A stretch of 64,000 bases of DNA, taken from Aurantiochytrium sp. KH105 (taxonomy: Eukaryota; Sar; Bigyra; Thraustochytrida; Thraustochytriidae). The stretch is taken from assembly GCA_003116975.1 (NCBI GenBank), contig BGKB01000106.1, forward strand, positions 164,920 to 228,919, written 5' to 3'. The translations under genes and the position numbers were made by a program. The notes under the pieces are model-generated. The model was given only the letters and a program-made list of their open reading frames with translations, was not told the origin of the DNA and searched no databases. Positions 1 to 10,217 of this stretch are shown here, piece after piece (the stretch's first letter is position 1; the number at the start of each line of letters is the position of its first letter).

Positions 1-1912
1 TATCGGAAAAAACCCGGCAGGCACGCGCGACCTCTCCTCAGGCTTGTCTCGCTCCTGAAGCGCGCGTCACCCCGCGAGTCCAGGCGGTGCACCGAGGCCA
101 TGACGCGTCGACCGCAGGGCGCGGACCATTTGCCTGCTGCTCTGCTCTGGGTTGCATCGTCACTGATTCTCCTTATGTAGTAGTAGATTGGATGCGTGAG
201 TGACTGCGACGGCGAGTCCCGCGGGGCGACTGACAGACACACAGACAGACAGACAGAGGCTGACGCCGGTGCAAGAAAGGCGCCGCGGATCGCAGTCGAT
301 CTCGTCCCGGTCGGGCCCCGGTCGGGGCATGGTCGCACGCGCAGCGGTATCAGCTGCAGCGGCAAGGAGAAGGGCGGCAGATACGGGTCCGGCGCGTCGT
401 CGTTGCCGAATCCGATGGATCGATCGAGCGACTGCGAGCGATCGAGCGAATGACCGCATGAAAGAAAGATCGGTGGTCGATCATTGGCGATTGGATTGAC
501 ATGACAGTGAGCACGTGGGCAAGCGAGCGGCAGCGTGCGACTGCACGTGAGCGGCAGCAGCCGAAGAAGTGATCGACGACGACGATGCCAAGAAGATGGT
601 TCCTCTCAACGTGGACGAAGATAGGTGAAAAGTTGATGCTGTGCGTGTCTGGTGGACGAAAGGATGCTCCGAGAGAGATAGATGCTTCTGGGGTGGATGC
701 AGAGTGGCAGAAGGAAGCCCTTGGGGCGCAACTGCGTCGACGATGCGGGCTGCGGCTGCGACTGTAGTGACTGCCTGCAACTGCAGCTGCAGCCTATACA
801 CCTGCCTGATGAAAAATGGGTTAACTTTGCCTTCTTGGACGTGCGCCACGAACGGCTGCTCGCACCACGTATAATCGTGCTTGCTTTGCGTTGCTTGCCC
901 TCGTGAGACCGTTTATTAGCGAGCAAGCAAGCAAACTTGAAGCAGCAAGCATGAATTCCTTGCTGGTTTTTTCCCTTGAAAATACTTTTCTTTTCCTTTC
1001 CTCGTTCCTTCTTCTGCTGCTGCAGCTGCTGCTGTCGCCGCTACACTTCCATCGCACAACTGCACCGCCACTAATAACACTGCAAGTTAAAATAAAAAAA
1101 AGACTGAGCAAGAAGATGCGCGCGAAGATCGCGACATCACTCGAGGCACTGGGACAAGTTCTTTAACAAAGGCCCAGACGGCTCGAAGCAGCCGCACCAT
1201 TCATTTTCAAAATCATGCCTTTTCTCTCGGTTTATGACATCTGTAGCCGTCATAGGCCAGGCAGGAGCAGTAAAAGAAGCGAATGATCGGCAGCAAGCTA
1301 CAACTTTTCGAGGATAAAAAGAGGCAGTAGCCGCAAATGACCTGCAAAAAATTGCATAGATTCATGGCTTCATCGTCCCCCAAAAGAAGAAGAATTTTCA
1401 TTTATGGTTGGTCGGGTCGGGTCTTGTCCCCGTCGCGATCCGTCTTGTGCTGCAAGCGGCGCCAAGAGCACAGACTATGGATCTGCTTTTTCGATGCAAA
1501 CGGGCACACGGCATCGCATAAAAAATTAGGTATGAAAACATTCTCTTCCCGGGCACTGACCCTGAGACGAAATGGAATGGACCTCGCTCAAACTCACCAT
1601 CATCCATCCGCCACGAAGATGCAGCTGGAGCTAGCAAGTACAAGCTGCAGGCATTGTGCGCGCGCTTTGACCTGACAGCAAAAACAAAAAAACAACTGCG
1701 CAGTAGGCGGGCCGTCCCCAGCCACACCTAGTGCATGCGTAAATGATCGCGCGAGCGTGAAGAAATCTGGAAGCTGCGCTTCGATTTCGCAATCAGCGCG
1801 GCCAAAAAGAAAAAAAAAACGCAGCTCACTGTCAGCCAAAGCCTGCAAATTGCATCGACCTATTCAGCCAAAAAATCCGGGCTGCGCCTCTATAAAGCTT
1901 GAACCGCGAGCG

Positions 1913-1944
<32 letters not shown>

Positions 1945-2545
1945 CAGCTGCAGCCACAGCCACAGCGGATCCCGCTCTTGGCAGCACCACGCACAGCCAC
2001 AACCCGGGCCCGGCAAAGAAAAGTGTGATCGTTCCACAAGTTCGTTCTTGGCTTTGGAAAATGGGTTGTTCGAATTCACCCAGCGTCCAGGAGACGAGGG
2101 TGTCATGAGGCAGTTTATTGCCCGAAGAATCCATCTCCATACCGCAGCAGACGAACGCTCATCGGCGCGCGTGCCGCATTTTGCATGGATGGCCGGCGCG
2201 TGCATGCACACCCATCCAGCCACTACTGTGTGCACGCATTATTGACTTGCCGCGGCGCAATAGCCGACTTGCGCAAGGGCTTCCTCGACCTCTGCTGCTG
2301 CTGCTTCTAGTCGAGCATAGTACGCACGCACGCTCGCCCGCCCGCTGGCACGTAGTAAACACGCGCCTGGAGCGGCTGCTGCCCGAGCAGTCAACACAAC
2401 ACGCCCGGCCAGACCCGTATACCTAGCAAAGGTTACGCGGCAGGAGCGATCGGCACACGCTGCGTTAGTTTCCGCACGCTCGGACAAGCCAGGCGCGCGC
2501 ATTGACGCGAGAGCTCGACAAAGCGCTCGTGCGCAAAAAGAGACC
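1..2545. other. Intergenic or contig-end region, no supported gene
   Basis: No reading frame here has a recognisable domain, a convincing start or sustained coding character; the open frames are short, overlapping and Arg/Ser-rich. Visible features are a CAGA run at about 232-257, an AGCC tetranucleotide run at 1913-1944 and an A-rich stretch at about 1808-1818. The last part should hold the promoter and 5' leader of the channel gene starting at 2546. Confidence 0.6.
1913..1944. repeat. AGCC tetranucleotide microsatellite
   Basis: Eight uninterrupted AGCC units are read directly. It lies in non-coding DNA upstream of the first ion-channel gene. Confidence 0.95.
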
Positions 2546-4431
2546 ATGCCTCTCGGCGATGAGGTCTTCGAAGGTACGTGACCACCTCACGGGCGAGCGG
2601 GCGGGGCGAGGGGCATCTTGACCTGCTCGAAACAGCTCGAGCTCGAGATTATGAGGCCGCGACTCATCCACTGACTCGCTGACTGACTGATTGACGAACG
2701 CAATGGCGGCTGCACGATCTCACAGAGGGCGACAGCGAATGGGTCAAGTTCTGGAGATCACGCCTGGAAGAGCCCGTGGTGGCCGAGGCCCGCTTCGACT
2801 TTATCAATATTCGCGACATCAACATCAACAACAGCACCTTTAAATCGAAGCTCCTCGTCTACATTCGCGTGAACATGGAAGATCTCGGCATCTCCAACAC
2901 GGACCGCATTCCTCGACCTCGCAACCAGCACTATCTCATCGATGGCAGCAAGAAAATCTCGCAGTGGACGCCGTGGCTCCAGTTCCTTGGCGAAGTCTCC
3001 AAGCACTCCGAGTGGGTTCGTGAAAAGAATGGCAAGCTCACCTATGCCTACGAGTGGGACGGCGTCTTCCCGCTGGGCGAGCGCGGTGCTTGGTTCCCCT
3101 TTGACTTTCACGAGCTCAATGTAGCCATCACGAGCAATTGGGACGACTCCAAGTTCATTCTCGCGCCCTGGGCTGACTCCAAGCTCCGCCGCTCCGTGTG
3201 GAGCGAGGAGTGTGCTGTTGCTGCCCTCGAAAACGAGGTCACCATCGTCGATAGCGGGTGCTCGCGCGTGCGCGACGAAGAGGTCATCCTCGTCCTTCGC
3301 AACCGCTTCAAGTGGAATAGCACGCCACGCCTCACGTTTGGATCCTCTCGTGGTTTCACGGATTTGCGCTACAGTCAGGCCACGGCTTCTGTTCTTGTCG
3401 ATCGCCGCGCCACCTTTGTCCAGCACATCATTTACGAGCTCCTTCGTCCCTTTCTGCTGGCCGTTCTCGCGCCTCTCTCAGTTTTGTTCTTTGAGGACGC
3501 TGCCACTCGTCTGAACTACTGTGTTACCCTTCTCGTCGCCATGAGTCTTGCGTTTCTGCGCAGCACTGGCGATCGCGTTACCTTTTGCGACTACTACAAG
3601 TTGGGCATGTTTNCTTGGTTCCCCTTTGACTTTCACGAGCTCAATGTAGCCATCACGAGCAATTGGGACGACTCCAAGTTCATTCTCGCGCCCTGGGCTG
3701 ACTCCAAGCTCCGCCGCTCCGTGTGGAGCGAGGAGTGTGCTGTTGCTGCCCTCGAAAACGAGGTCACCATCGTCGATAGCGGGTGCTCGCGCGTGCGCGA
3801 CGAAGAGGTCATCCTCGTCCTTCGCAACCGCTTCAAGTGGAATAGCACGCCACGCCTCACGTTTGGATCCTCTCGTGGTTTCACGGATTTGCGCTACAGT
3901 CAGGCCACGGCTTCTGTTCTTGTCGATCGCCGCGCCACCTTTGTCCAGCACATCATTTACGAGCTCCTTCGTCCCTTTCTGCTGGCCGTTCTCGCGCCTC
4001 TCTCAGTTTTGTTCTTTGAGGACGCTGCCACTCGTCTGAACTACTGTGTTACCCTTCTCGTCGCCATGAGTCTTGCGTTTCTGCGCAGCACTGGCGATCG
4101 CGTTACCTTTTCCGACTACTACAAGTTGGGCATGTTTCTTTACGCCGCGATCGCTCTTGTACTTTCCTCCTTTGACAACATCATCAAGGACCTCAACAAC
4201 ATCAATGTTCAGCTCAGCGCTTGGGTGGTCTTTCTCGTTTTTCACGCGCTATACTACGCTGCCTACCTCAAGTACACCTGGGAGTCCCGATCCACGCACA
4301 AGCAATACAGGACAAAGGTCAAGACGTACGAGGCTGTCACCAACAAGCTCCAGAAAGACGTCGATAACCACTTTGCCAGTATCGTTGCGGTCAGTATTCA
4401 GCAACCGGATAGCGACGATAAAGACGAGTAG
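2546..4431 (+). CDS. Pentameric ligand-gated ion channel homologue (copy 1), two exons, with internal assembly duplication
   Basis: Likely a subunit of a Cys-loop/Pro-loop (pLGIC) channel, which opens an ion pore when ligand binds. Exon 1 is 2546-2573 (MPLGDEVFE plus one base), the intron is 2574-2725 (GTACGT donor, CACAG acceptor) and exon 2 is 2726-4431. The extracellular beta-sandwich shows a WTPW segment and the family hallmark FPFD in AWFPFDFHEL. Four hydrophobic helices follow: TM1 beginning YELLRPFLL, a TM2 with RLNYCVTLLVA, TM3 after FSDYYKLGMF, and TM4 beginning SAWVVFLVF. The loop Cys pair is absent, as in prokaryotic and protist members. No signal peptide is visible, which is odd. 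As printed it encodes 577 aa, because 3089-3612 is repeated at 3614-4137 around an N; without the duplicate it would be 402 aa, close to its neighbour at 391 aa. Confidence 0.75.
3089..4137. repeat. 524-bp direct duplication around a single N (assembly artefact)
   Basis: Bases 3089-3612 reappear at 3614-4137, offset 525, separated by one N at 3613. I found one difference, G at 3587 versus C at 4112 (Cys versus Ser codon), close to the end of the first copy. The N keeps the frame, so the protein appears to repeat half its ligand domain and TM1-TM3. Two overlapping contig ends left unmerged by a scaffolder would produce exactly this. Confidence 0.9.
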
Positions 4432-4985
4432 GCTGTCTAGCCTTATGGCGGTATGCAATTCATTTGTTCTTCTTCTCCTGTCACTCTTGTTGATTTCTTT
4501 CCCTGTCATCGCTAGAAAAGTGGGCTTCCGGCCGCTTGCGCTTGGCGACGCATAACCACAGCTAATCATGCCATGTTTAGGGAGTGACAACGCCAATGAG
4601 TGCATCTCCGACATGGACAACTTCTTGCCCAACCTAGTAGAAGCGTTCTCTTTTTCAAAACTATAGGTGACTATGGACCCGGCCGAATCGCCACGTTGCT
4701 AACCCCTCGACTGGGCTCTCTCTATTGGAACCCGAGAAACTACGAGTCAATTTACGGGAACCCTTTTACGCATGATGTCATGCGTGCTAAAATCGAGCGG
4801 ACGCCACAAAACCACATGAGCAGCGCCTACTCGACGTGAAGCCTGCCCATCCGCTCCAACGCCCGTCCGCCCAGCTGGCCGCCCGCTCGCTCGCTCGCCC
4901 AGATCCCCAAACCTGTTGACGGCTGCGCGCTTGGACGTCCAGACACGCTCGAACGATAATGGGAAGGAGCAAACGAAGTGAAACG
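4432..4985. other. Spacer between the tandem channel genes
   Basis: This 554-bp stretch should contain the 3' end of copy 1 and the promoter and leader of copy 2. Open frames in it are short and unrelated to known families. No RNA gene or mobile element is apparent. Confidence 0.6.
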
Positions 4986-6324
4986 ATGCAGCTCAGCGAC
5001 GAGGTCTTCGAAGGTACGTGACCCCTGACGGGGGCGGGCGGCCAGGCGGCCCAGGCGAGCCAGGCGGCCGGGCACCTTGACGTGCTCGAGACAGCTCAAG
5101 CTCGAGATTAAAAGACCGCGACTGACTCGCTGACTGACTGATTGACGAACGCAATGGCGGCTGTGCGATCTCACAGAGGGCGACAGCGAATGGGTCAAGT
5201 TCTGGAGATCACGCCTGGAAGAGCCCGTTGTGGCCGAAACCCGCTTCGACTTTGCCAACATCTACGACATCGACATCAACAGTCGCACTTTCAAGTCCAA
5301 GCTTCTCGTCTACGTTCGCGTGAACATGGGAGATCTTGGCATCTCCTTCTCGGACCGCATCCCTCGGCCTCGCAACCAGCACTATCTCATCCATGGCAGC
5401 AAGAAAATCTCGCAGTGGACGCCTTGGATCGTATTTCGAGGCAAGGTATTGGAGCACTCCGAGTGGGTTCGTGAGAAGAATGGCAAGCTCACCTATGCCT
5501 ACGAGTGGGACGGCGTCTTCCCGCTGGGCGAGCGCGGTGCCTGGTTCCCCTTTGACTTTCACGAGCTCAATGTAGCCATCACGAGCAATTGGGACGACTC
5601 CAAGTTCATTCTCGCGCCCTGGGCTGACTCCAAGCTCCGCCGCTCCGTGTGGAGCGAGGAGTGTGCTATTGTTGCCTTCGAATCCGGGGTCACCCTCGTC
5701 GACAGCGAGTGCGCGCGCGTGCGCGACGAAGAGGTCATCCTCGTCCTCGGCAACCGTTTCAAATGGGGTGGCACACCGCGTCTCGTCTTTCGTTCGTCGC
5801 GTGAATTTGCACAGGATCTTCTTTGCAGTCGGGCGACGGCTACTGTAATCATTGCTCGCCGCCCTTCCATTGATCAGCACGTCATCTACGAGCTCCTTTG
5901 GCCCCTGATGCTTGCAATCCTCGCGCCACTTTCCATGTTGATCTCTGAGGATGCCGCCGCACGTCTCAGCTACTGTGTTGCTTTGCTCGTCGCCATGAGT
6001 CTCTCGTTTTTGCGCAGCACGACCACTCGCGTCACCTTTTCCGACTTCTACAAGCTTGCAATGTTCTTATTCGTCTGCATCACTCTTCTTTTTTCCTCCT
6101 TTGACAAGATTTTTAACAGCATTGACGTGCAGCGCAGCGCCTGGATCATCTTTATCGTCATCCACATTCTCTTTTACGCTGCATACCTCAGGTACATTTG
6201 GAAGTCTCGATCCACGCACAGGCAATACACAACAAAGGTCAAGACGTACGAGGCTGTCACCAAGAAGCTCCAAGAAGACGTCGAGAACCGCTTCAGCCAA
6301 GTCGTTGCAGTCAGCATTAAATAA
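4986..6324 (+). CDS. Pentameric ligand-gated ion channel homologue (copy 2), two exons
   Basis: Tandem paralogue of the gene just upstream and the cleaner guide to its structure. Exon 1 is 4986-5013 (MQLSDEVFE plus one base), the intron is 5014-5176 (GTACGT donor, CACAG acceptor) and exon 2 is 5177-6324, giving 391 aa. It has the same beta-sandwich, FPFD Pro-loop motif and four helices, then a charged tail. The Cys-loop cysteines and a signal peptide are again missing. Both the first exon and much of the intron match copy 1, so the duplication included the promoter-proximal region. Within the ligand domain one block is almost identical to copy 1 while flanking parts have diverged, suggesting gene conversion. 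Whether it forms homo- or heteropentamers, and which ligand it binds, cannot be read from the sequence. Confidence 0.78.
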
Positions 6325-6691
6325 CCGGACAGCGACCACGATCAAGACAGTAGGCCCTACAGCCAGGACTTGGATGAGATAAAAGAAAGAATTGGATCCT
6401 CGTCTTCTCTTTTTTTGCACGATTTCCTACTACGTAGATCTTGCGCCCATCCAGCCATGATGAGCATTCACTTTCCGTAACGATCGCCCCAAGGCTTATT
6501 CCATTCAGGGGGCAGTAAGTCACTCTTGCTTGCAAACTGGCTCAATCGCCGGGACACCTCGCGGCACCTCAGCGCGCGGCGTGGAAAAAAAATTGCTTCG
6601 TTTTTTTTTTCCACCTCAAAAAGAAACAACGACTCCGTTGCAAGCAAGTCTCGTCGAGAGAACCTCGAGACCTTCCACAAAACCCAATGGG
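6325..6691. other. Spacer before the hydrolase gene
   Basis: The 367-bp stretch contains a T-rich run at about 6600-6611. The hydrolase frame stays open back to a TTG near 6530, but that part is low complexity and more likely 5' leader than coding. Confidence 0.55.
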
Positions 6692-8323
6692 ATGGGGGTT
6701 CGCACGCGGAGACAAACTGCGAGCGCAGTCAAGCGTGAGGAGGACAGCAACGGTGACGCGGTCAGCGACCACGCTGAGAAAGAATCTTCGCGCTCGAAGG
6801 ACCGGGACGGCGCGAACTCGAACAGGTTCGAGAACCATGACAAAGACGAGCAACTCGTCGAGACGGCGCGCGAGCGCGCCTGTCAGGTGATTCGAGAGGC
6901 GCACGAGACCAAACGCAGTACTTTCCATCGTCTCTTTCTCAAGCATCAGCCGCCAAAGCCAGTCGCCTGGGCCCTCTGCGTGGTTGCCCTTCCTGTTCTC
7001 CTTGTCGTCGGTCTTGTACTTCTCTTGTGCCGATTACTAATGCGCATCGAAGCGCTCGCAAAGTTCTTCAGTGACATCATTCCTGTGGCCATGCACGAAA
7101 CCTTTCACGTTTTCCCCAATCTCGAGTCCATTACCCTGCAAGAGTTTCTCATGCGTCATGGCACGGAAAAGGCCAATGACGAGTCCAAGGGCACTGCTTG
7201 CAGCAGTGCCGCTCCTCTCGGCGCGAAGCCAGTCGAGACTGCAAATCTGAACTGGGCTTATCCCTGGCAGCCCGATGTTCGCATGTACTGGTTCGGGCTC
7301 GGCCGCGTCTGTGGTGCTGGGCCGGACTGCGAATACTTTGACGCAAGTAAACCCACCATCATTTATGTGCACGGCTGGCAGCCGGGCGTTACCGAGCGAG
7401 GATTTCGCGAAACGATCAACTGGGTCAATCCGCCAGGTACCACCTCGTCGCTACCAGACACGCAGGTCGTCGACCTATGGGTCGCTCGCGGATACAACGT
7501 TGGCGTCTTTTACTGGAACCAGCTCGCCGATGAACCAACTGTCTCCGAGGCCGAGCGCAAGATCTACAACGCCACGGACGGTACCCGCTTGCGCTGGCGC
7601 CGTCGCAATGCCGATGGATCAACGATGTTTGTCGATCATGCGGGGCTCTTTGACACTGATCACTGTGTTGCCGACATGCTTGTCAAGTCTTACCTCGCCC
7701 ATTTTCCCCCAAGGTCAACAGCACACTATGGCGCCGTACACATTCTCGGTCATTCGCTCGGAGCCCAGCTCACGCTCGAGTTTCTGCGTCGGTTGCTGCT
7801 GGGGCAGACCTCGTATTATGGCACGGCAAAAGCCAGTCCAATCTGCTACCCGGAGCGGCTGACTCTCGTTGATCCGTTCTTCACCTCGGACTGCAAGTCG
7901 TATGGCCCTTTGGATGGCTTGCGACCTTCACAGCGAGCCACTGAAAACTTGCACCTCGTGCGCGAGGCTCTTCCGAAGCTACTCGTGGAGACGTACGAGA
8001 CATCGCTCATTGGCGCTGGCGCGCTCGGGGATTCGTGCCCGCGTCTCAAGCGACATTCAGTCTACCACGTCATCGATATTGAGCAGATCCCGTGGACCGA
8101 CGTTAGTCTTCGCCATTGTGCCGCGCCTTTTGTATATTTCTGCAGTATACTTCGCAAAGACGCCGAGCAGTGGCGGCCCAATCTCTTTAATGCTGCAGTG
8201 CCCTACGCAGATTTGCTCGAAAAGATGCCACCGCATGCCACCCATGAAGGCCCTCTGCACGATCATCTCCGTCCTGGCCAGGCGCTCTTGGCGTCCGCGT
8301 CGCTTCTCGTCGCGCCCCAATAA
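6692..8323 (+). CDS. Membrane-anchored alpha/beta-hydrolase, lipase-like
   Basis: Predicted serine hydrolase, probably a lipase or esterase, of 543 aa. The start at 6692 is the first ATG in a frame that is open further upstream. The N-terminus is charged and probably disordered. One strong hydrophobic helix follows at about residues 90-115 (VAWALCVVALPVLLVVGLVL), so this looks like a single-pass membrane protein. The catalytic domain shows PTIIYVHGWQPG, typical of the strand and oxyanion region, and the nucleophile elbow GHSLGAQ with Ser355. Candidate acid and His residues (LTLVDPFF and the C-terminal third) are plausible but not proven. The substrate is unknown; pancreatic-type or DAG-type lipases are the nearest named relatives I can suggest. 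It converges on the methyltransferase gene at 8985. Confidence 0.75.
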   Translation: MGVRTRRQTASAVKREEDSNGDAVSDHAEKESSRSKDRDGANSNRFENHDKDEQLVETARERACQVIREAHETKRSTFHRLFLKHQPPKPVAWALCVVALPVLLVVGLVLLLCRLLMRIEALAKFFSDIIPVAMHETFHVFPNLESITLQEFLMRHGTEKANDESKGTACSSAAPLGAKPVETANLNWAYPWQPDVRMYWFGLGRVCGAGPDCEYFDASKPTIIYVHGWQPGVTERGFRETINWVNPPGTTSSLPDTQVVDLWVARGYNVGVFYWNQLADEPTVSEAERKIYNATDGTRLRWRRRNADGSTMFVDHAGLFDTDHCVADMLVKSYLAHFPPRSTAHYGAVHILGHSLGAQLTLEFLRRLLLGQTSYYGTAKASPICYPERLTLVDPFFTSDCKSYGPLDGLRPSQRATENLHLVREALPKLLVETYETSLIGAGALGDSCPRLKRHSVYHVIDIEQIPWTDVSLRHCAAPFVYFCSILRKDAEQWRPNLFNAAVPYADLLEKMPPHATHEGPLHDHLRPGQALLASASLLVAPQ

Positions 8324-8984
8324 GGTCATCAAGCGCATGTATTCGCGTGTGAGAGAGAGAGAGCCGAGAAGCAGTTTACACAATGGAGGCCAACGAGCGA
8401 AAGTGAGTGGTATTGTGCGCGAAGGAAGATGCATTTCACATTGATTCTGCATTTTCGGCGTTCGCAAGGTGAGGTCGCGCAAGAAAATGCGCGTTCGATT
8501 CTACAAATTCAAAACTCTCGCCACCCAGTTGCTAGCAACAAGGAGTCCGTGTGAAGATCAACGAACCACTACAGAGACACCAGTAAGTACGTCTGAACAG
8601 CAAGCCAAGAGCCGGAAAATAGAGACAAATGTAGAAAGAGCAAATTTGATATGTTGATGGCAGCGCAAAGGAGGAGACGACTTTCGTCGGCCTCCAGCCC
8701 CTGGAAAAAGCTGCGCAATATCCCACCTACTTTGACAATCCCATAGATGTGATAATCATCATGATGCATGGGAAACGTCTGATGTGTATAACAGAGAGAG
8801 AAGGAGAGAGAAATGAAGATTTTGATGTATGCGTGTTGTGCATCACCAAACCAACAAATGGCAGGGCGCGTAGACGCGCGTGACGTCGAGACTTTCCGAC
8901 TTACGAAAAAATACGAAGAAGTCGCGCTGGGAACTTTTCTATCTTTTCTTTTTCCTTTTGACCATAAAGGTGGCCGCAAACAGT
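8324..8984. other. Convergent 3' intergenic region
   Basis: This 661-bp gap separates two genes that end towards each other. It is less GC-rich than the flanking coding DNA. I see short open frames only and no family match. Confidence 0.6.
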
Positions 8985-9512
8985 TCATGCCTCCCAATAA
9001 AACATGGAGGAGGTGTACAGGATGGTCTCAATAAGAGGCAGGTAGTACCAGTCCGGGCAGTCGTTCCAGCTGAAGATGAACATGCCCCAAACTGTTAGGA
9101 TGGCGCCGAGGTATTGTGGGTGAGAAAAGTGGCTGTAGGGAAACTTGGTGCACCAGGGAATGTTGCGACCAAAGCACGAGCCGTAGCAGACGCCGTCGAT
9201 GCCGATCCGGTACCAAACCATGGCGTTGAGAATTTGACCAAAAATAAGAATCGGGGCGCCAATAAGAAACTGCGTCCAGCTGAGCGAGGGCAGCGTGGTG
9301 CCGTAGTGCGTGTAATACCATGTGCTAAAGACGTACATTTGCACGAGCTTGAAGGCGCGCACAAAGTTAAAGATCATCTCGGGCTCCTTTTGCTTCATGC
9401 CCACCATCTGCGCAGCCTTGGCCACGGTCTGTGGCTTCTTCCAAACGACGCCGTACGCGAGTCGCTCCATCGAGAGGAGCACAGCAAAGCTCGCGTAGTC
9501 CATGGTGGCCAT
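8985..9512 (-). CDS. Phospholipid N-methyltransferase (PEMT/OPI3 class)
   Basis: Likely catalyses the SAM-dependent methylation of phosphatidylethanolamine derivatives to phosphatidylcholine in the ER membrane. The 175-aa protein has the small size of class II PEMT enzymes and three or four hydrophobic segments. Diagnostic text is the loop IPWCTKFPYSHFSHPQYLG followed by a hydrophobic helix, matching the conserved FPY...(D/H)PQYxG region of this family. A second in-frame ATG at 9503 sits in the context GCCACCATGG, the textbook optimal eukaryotic context, so the true start may be there, giving 172 aa. The stop is TGA at 8985-8987. It is transcribed away from the long gene at 11875. Confidence 0.85.
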   Translation of the reverse strand: MATMDYASFAVLLSMERLAYGVVWKKPQTVAKAAQMVGMKQKEPEMIFNFVRAFKLVQMYVFSTWYYTHYGTTLPSLSWTQFLIGAPILIFGQILNAMVWYRIGIDGVCYGSCFGRNIPWCTKFPYSHFSHPQYLGAILTVWGMFIFSWNDCPDWYYLPLIETILYTSSMFYWEA

Positions 9513-10184
9513 TCTCGTTTCTCCCTCTAAGCGTCCTCTTGCTCTTGTCTGTCTACGTGCTCGAGTGCGCTGCACTGCACTGTGTCCACTTTGCCTGTCC
9601 CTGTTCTTCCGCTACCGCCGATCGATCGCTCGAGCGGCTTCCAGGTCCTCGTCACAACGGGCCTCGGGCTCCGCGCCGCTCGCTCTGTGCTGCCTCGAGA
9701 AGCTGGCGACCTCGCGCGGCTGGGCGTGACGCGACGACCCTCGGCAATGTGGATCGTTTGCTGCTTTGCCTCTTTGTCTCAAGCCGCAATCGATTGGGCG
9801 ATCGAGCGATCGTCGTTTGTTGTCTGCTTCGCTTGTTTGTTTGGACTCTGCATCGTGGATTCCGTGCTTGCCGCGCCTGGGTGCGGACGTGCGGGCTACC
9901 CCCTTGGGCGGCGGCCCCTCTGCGGCGCCAGAGGGGCGAGCCCCGTGGCGGCGCGAGGGGGGTGGGGGGCACGCAGGGCGCGCCGGCCGGAGACCTGCAT
10001 GAGCGCCCTCTTCTTGAGCGCACCGCCGCGTATCGCCGCGCATCCCGCGCATTCATTTATCCAAATCATTCATTACTTGGCAGCGGACGCCGCCGCCGCC
10101 GCCGCACGTCTCGATCGAGGTCGCGGCAGGAGCGGAGGCCTTGCCGGCGCAGGGAAGCGGCGCCGGCACCCGGGATGCGCTTGA

Positions 10185-10217
10185 GCCGAGCGAATCTTGG
10201 CGAAAGATTCGCTCGGC
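10185..10217. repeat. Perfect 14-bp inverted repeat with 5-nt loop
   Basis: The arm GCCGAGCGAATCTT at 10185-10198 is followed by the loop GGCGA and then by its exact reverse complement at 10204-10217. The function is unknown. It could be a transcribed hairpin, a cruciform or a regulatory-factor site. Confidence 0.9.

Noticed and set aside
2776-4431. Interpretation of the first channel as a natural two-module protein with duplicated TM region
   Set aside because: The repeat has a single mismatch and is split by an N; the paralogue has one module, so an assembly artefact explains it better.
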